Shown: positions 63,127 to 64,000 of the stretch, in pieces | How the letters are laid out: each line of letters opens with the position of its first letter | Position numbering within the stretch: position 1 is the first letter of the stretch | The notes under the pieces: model-generated | The model's input: only the letters and a program-made list of their open reading frames with translations | What the model was told of the DNA's origin: nothing | Databases searched by the model: none | Translations under genes and position numbers: made by a program | NCBI GenBank assembly: GCA_039619475.1 | Contig: CM077115.1 | Span: 135,172,172-135,236,171, forward strand | Direction of reading: 5' to 3' | Source: Icerya purchasi | Taxonomy: Eukaryota; Arthropoda; Insecta; Hemiptera; Monophlebidae | Length of the DNA: 64,000 nucleotides

Positions 63127-64000
63127 ATGCCATCGTCCCCTGCCTCTCACCGAAGGCAGACCGTTCCAACATCGGAACCGATCGGTGAACAAAACCAAAC
63201 CGATTCACCACCTTCGCGCCCTCCTACCACTCAAAAACAGCTGACAGCCGCAACGACTGCATTAGCGCCGGACGGTAAGTATGGTGGTAAATCGCAGACT
63301 TCAGGTAAGCCAACGGCGAATCGAAACACAACACACACCTCACACATGCACAATACCGCTGATAACGATGATACCGCGGTCGTACACAGCGATGCGATAA
63401 AATCTATCTCCGAATTAACTACCGCTTCTTGTAATACGACTGATTACAATTATCAGTTTCCCGCACTGATAAATAACGAAATTCCAAATAATTTAAACCA
63501 ACAAAATAGAAATTCAAAACATACCTTCGCAGATAAAATCAAATCGAATAAAAAGATCGCCCCATTAATTAATTTCAACTACCCTTCCCGTGAATGCGGA
63601 ATTATTTTTGATTATATCGCACCCTACGTTATACGTGATTATTTTGTCGCGCTTAAAAACCATGTAGCAGGCAGCTTAAACATTGTAGCAGGCTCCCGTA
63701 TTAGCGGTGAAAGAATTCTAATATTTTTAAAATCCAGGCAAATAACAGACGAATTTCTAGCAAAAGGTGGCCGGATCACCATAAATAATAGAATAATTAC
63801 TGCCCGGAGACTTAAACAACCGGCGAATAAACTCATTCTATCAAATGTCAGTCCAACCATCCCGAACGAAATATTAGTTCGACATTTGCAAGAAGTTTAT
63901 CCAATAAAAATCCTTTCGCAAATTTCCATTTTACGTGTGAATCCGGTGGATGATGAATTTGCTCACGTAGTAAGTTTCAGGCGGCAACTTTACGTCGAAC
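63127..64000 (+). CDS. Non-LTR ORF1 (Gag-like), partial, runs off the window
   Basis: Open from an ATG at 63127 to the last base (291 codons, no stop). Residues 1-125 are Ser/Thr/Pro/Gln-rich and probably disordered. From about residue 125 a folded, RRM-like part follows: FPALINNEIPNN, KIAPLINFNYPSRECGIIFDYI, SGERILIFLKSRQITDEFL, KLILSNVSPTIP and ISILRVNPVDDEFAHVV. It resembles the ORF1 relic at 55242-56155 in its last third. Zinc knuckles and an ORF2 would be expected beyond the window. A leader of ~100 bp precedes it. This looks like the intact 5' end of an element, possibly full length. Confidence 0.75.
   Translation, partial: MPSSPASHRRQTVPTSEPIGEQNQTDSPPSRPPTTQKQLTAATTALAPDGKYGGKSQTSGKPTANRNTTHTSHMHNTADNDDTAVVHSDAIKSISELTTASCNTTDYNYQFPALINNEIPNNLNQQNRNSKHTFADKIKSNKKIAPLINFNYPSRECGIIFDYIAPYVIRDYFVALKNHVAGSLNIVAGSRISGERILIFLKSRQITDEFLAKGGRITINNRIITARRLKQPANKLILSNVSPTIPNEILVRHLQEVYPIKILSQISILRVNPVDDEFAHVVSFRRQLYVE

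Overview
The window is AT-rich eukaryotic DNA, and almost everything recognisable in it is mobile or virus-like: APE-type non-LTR retrotransposons of several clades, a Gypsy LTR element, a mariner relic, a tRNA-type SINE and a MITE. No intron-bearing host gene, rRNA or functional tRNA was recognised. The mix of element types points to an arthropod, probably an insect; the order cannot be fixed from this sequence alone.

Layout. 1-6173 is a near-perfect inverted repeat: two ~2.95 kb arms around a ~250 bp spacer, each arm carrying an intact 325-codon gene that resembles DUF8207-type proteins of arthropod virus-like elements. 6174-12000 continues with satellite-like repeats and a broken gene resembling a DnaQ-like exonuclease family (8755-9709). 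A diverged, inverted copy of this whole block returns at 56380-62139. Between the two copies, at 52012-52552, lies a broken gene resembling the major-capsid-like proteins of Polinton/adinto-type elements. Together these suggest one endogenous DNA-virus-like (Polinton-related?) locus that was duplicated in inverted orientation and then filled with retroelements.

12.1-25 kb holds decayed fragments: I-like ORF2 relics, an endonuclease/RT relic, a Jockey-type RT piece, a 293 bp MITE with 10 bp target duplications, a SINE interrupted by a mariner, and an RTE-like 3' end. 25.2-39.2 kb is a nested set: a minus-strand R1-like element is split by a plus-strand RTE-like element (26052-30818, 12 bp target duplication), which itself carries a truncated Jockey element, and by a minus-strand Gypsy element (33493-38444, 4 bp target duplication, nearly identical LTRs). 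39.6-43.8 kb contains dispersed repeats, a relic of a conserved arthropod hypothetical family and I-like relics.

The best-preserved element is the plus-strand I-like retrotransposon around 45.84-52.0 kb. It has ORF1 with zinc knuckles and ORF2 with endonuclease, RT and RNase H. Between them is an extra open frame built of in-frame 120-126 bp tandem repeats that overlaps the ORF2 start. ORF2 is open throughout but has Thr in place of the first Asp of the RT catalytic pair. The right end (62142-64000) holds an endonuclease fragment of another retroelement and an ORF1 that runs off the window.
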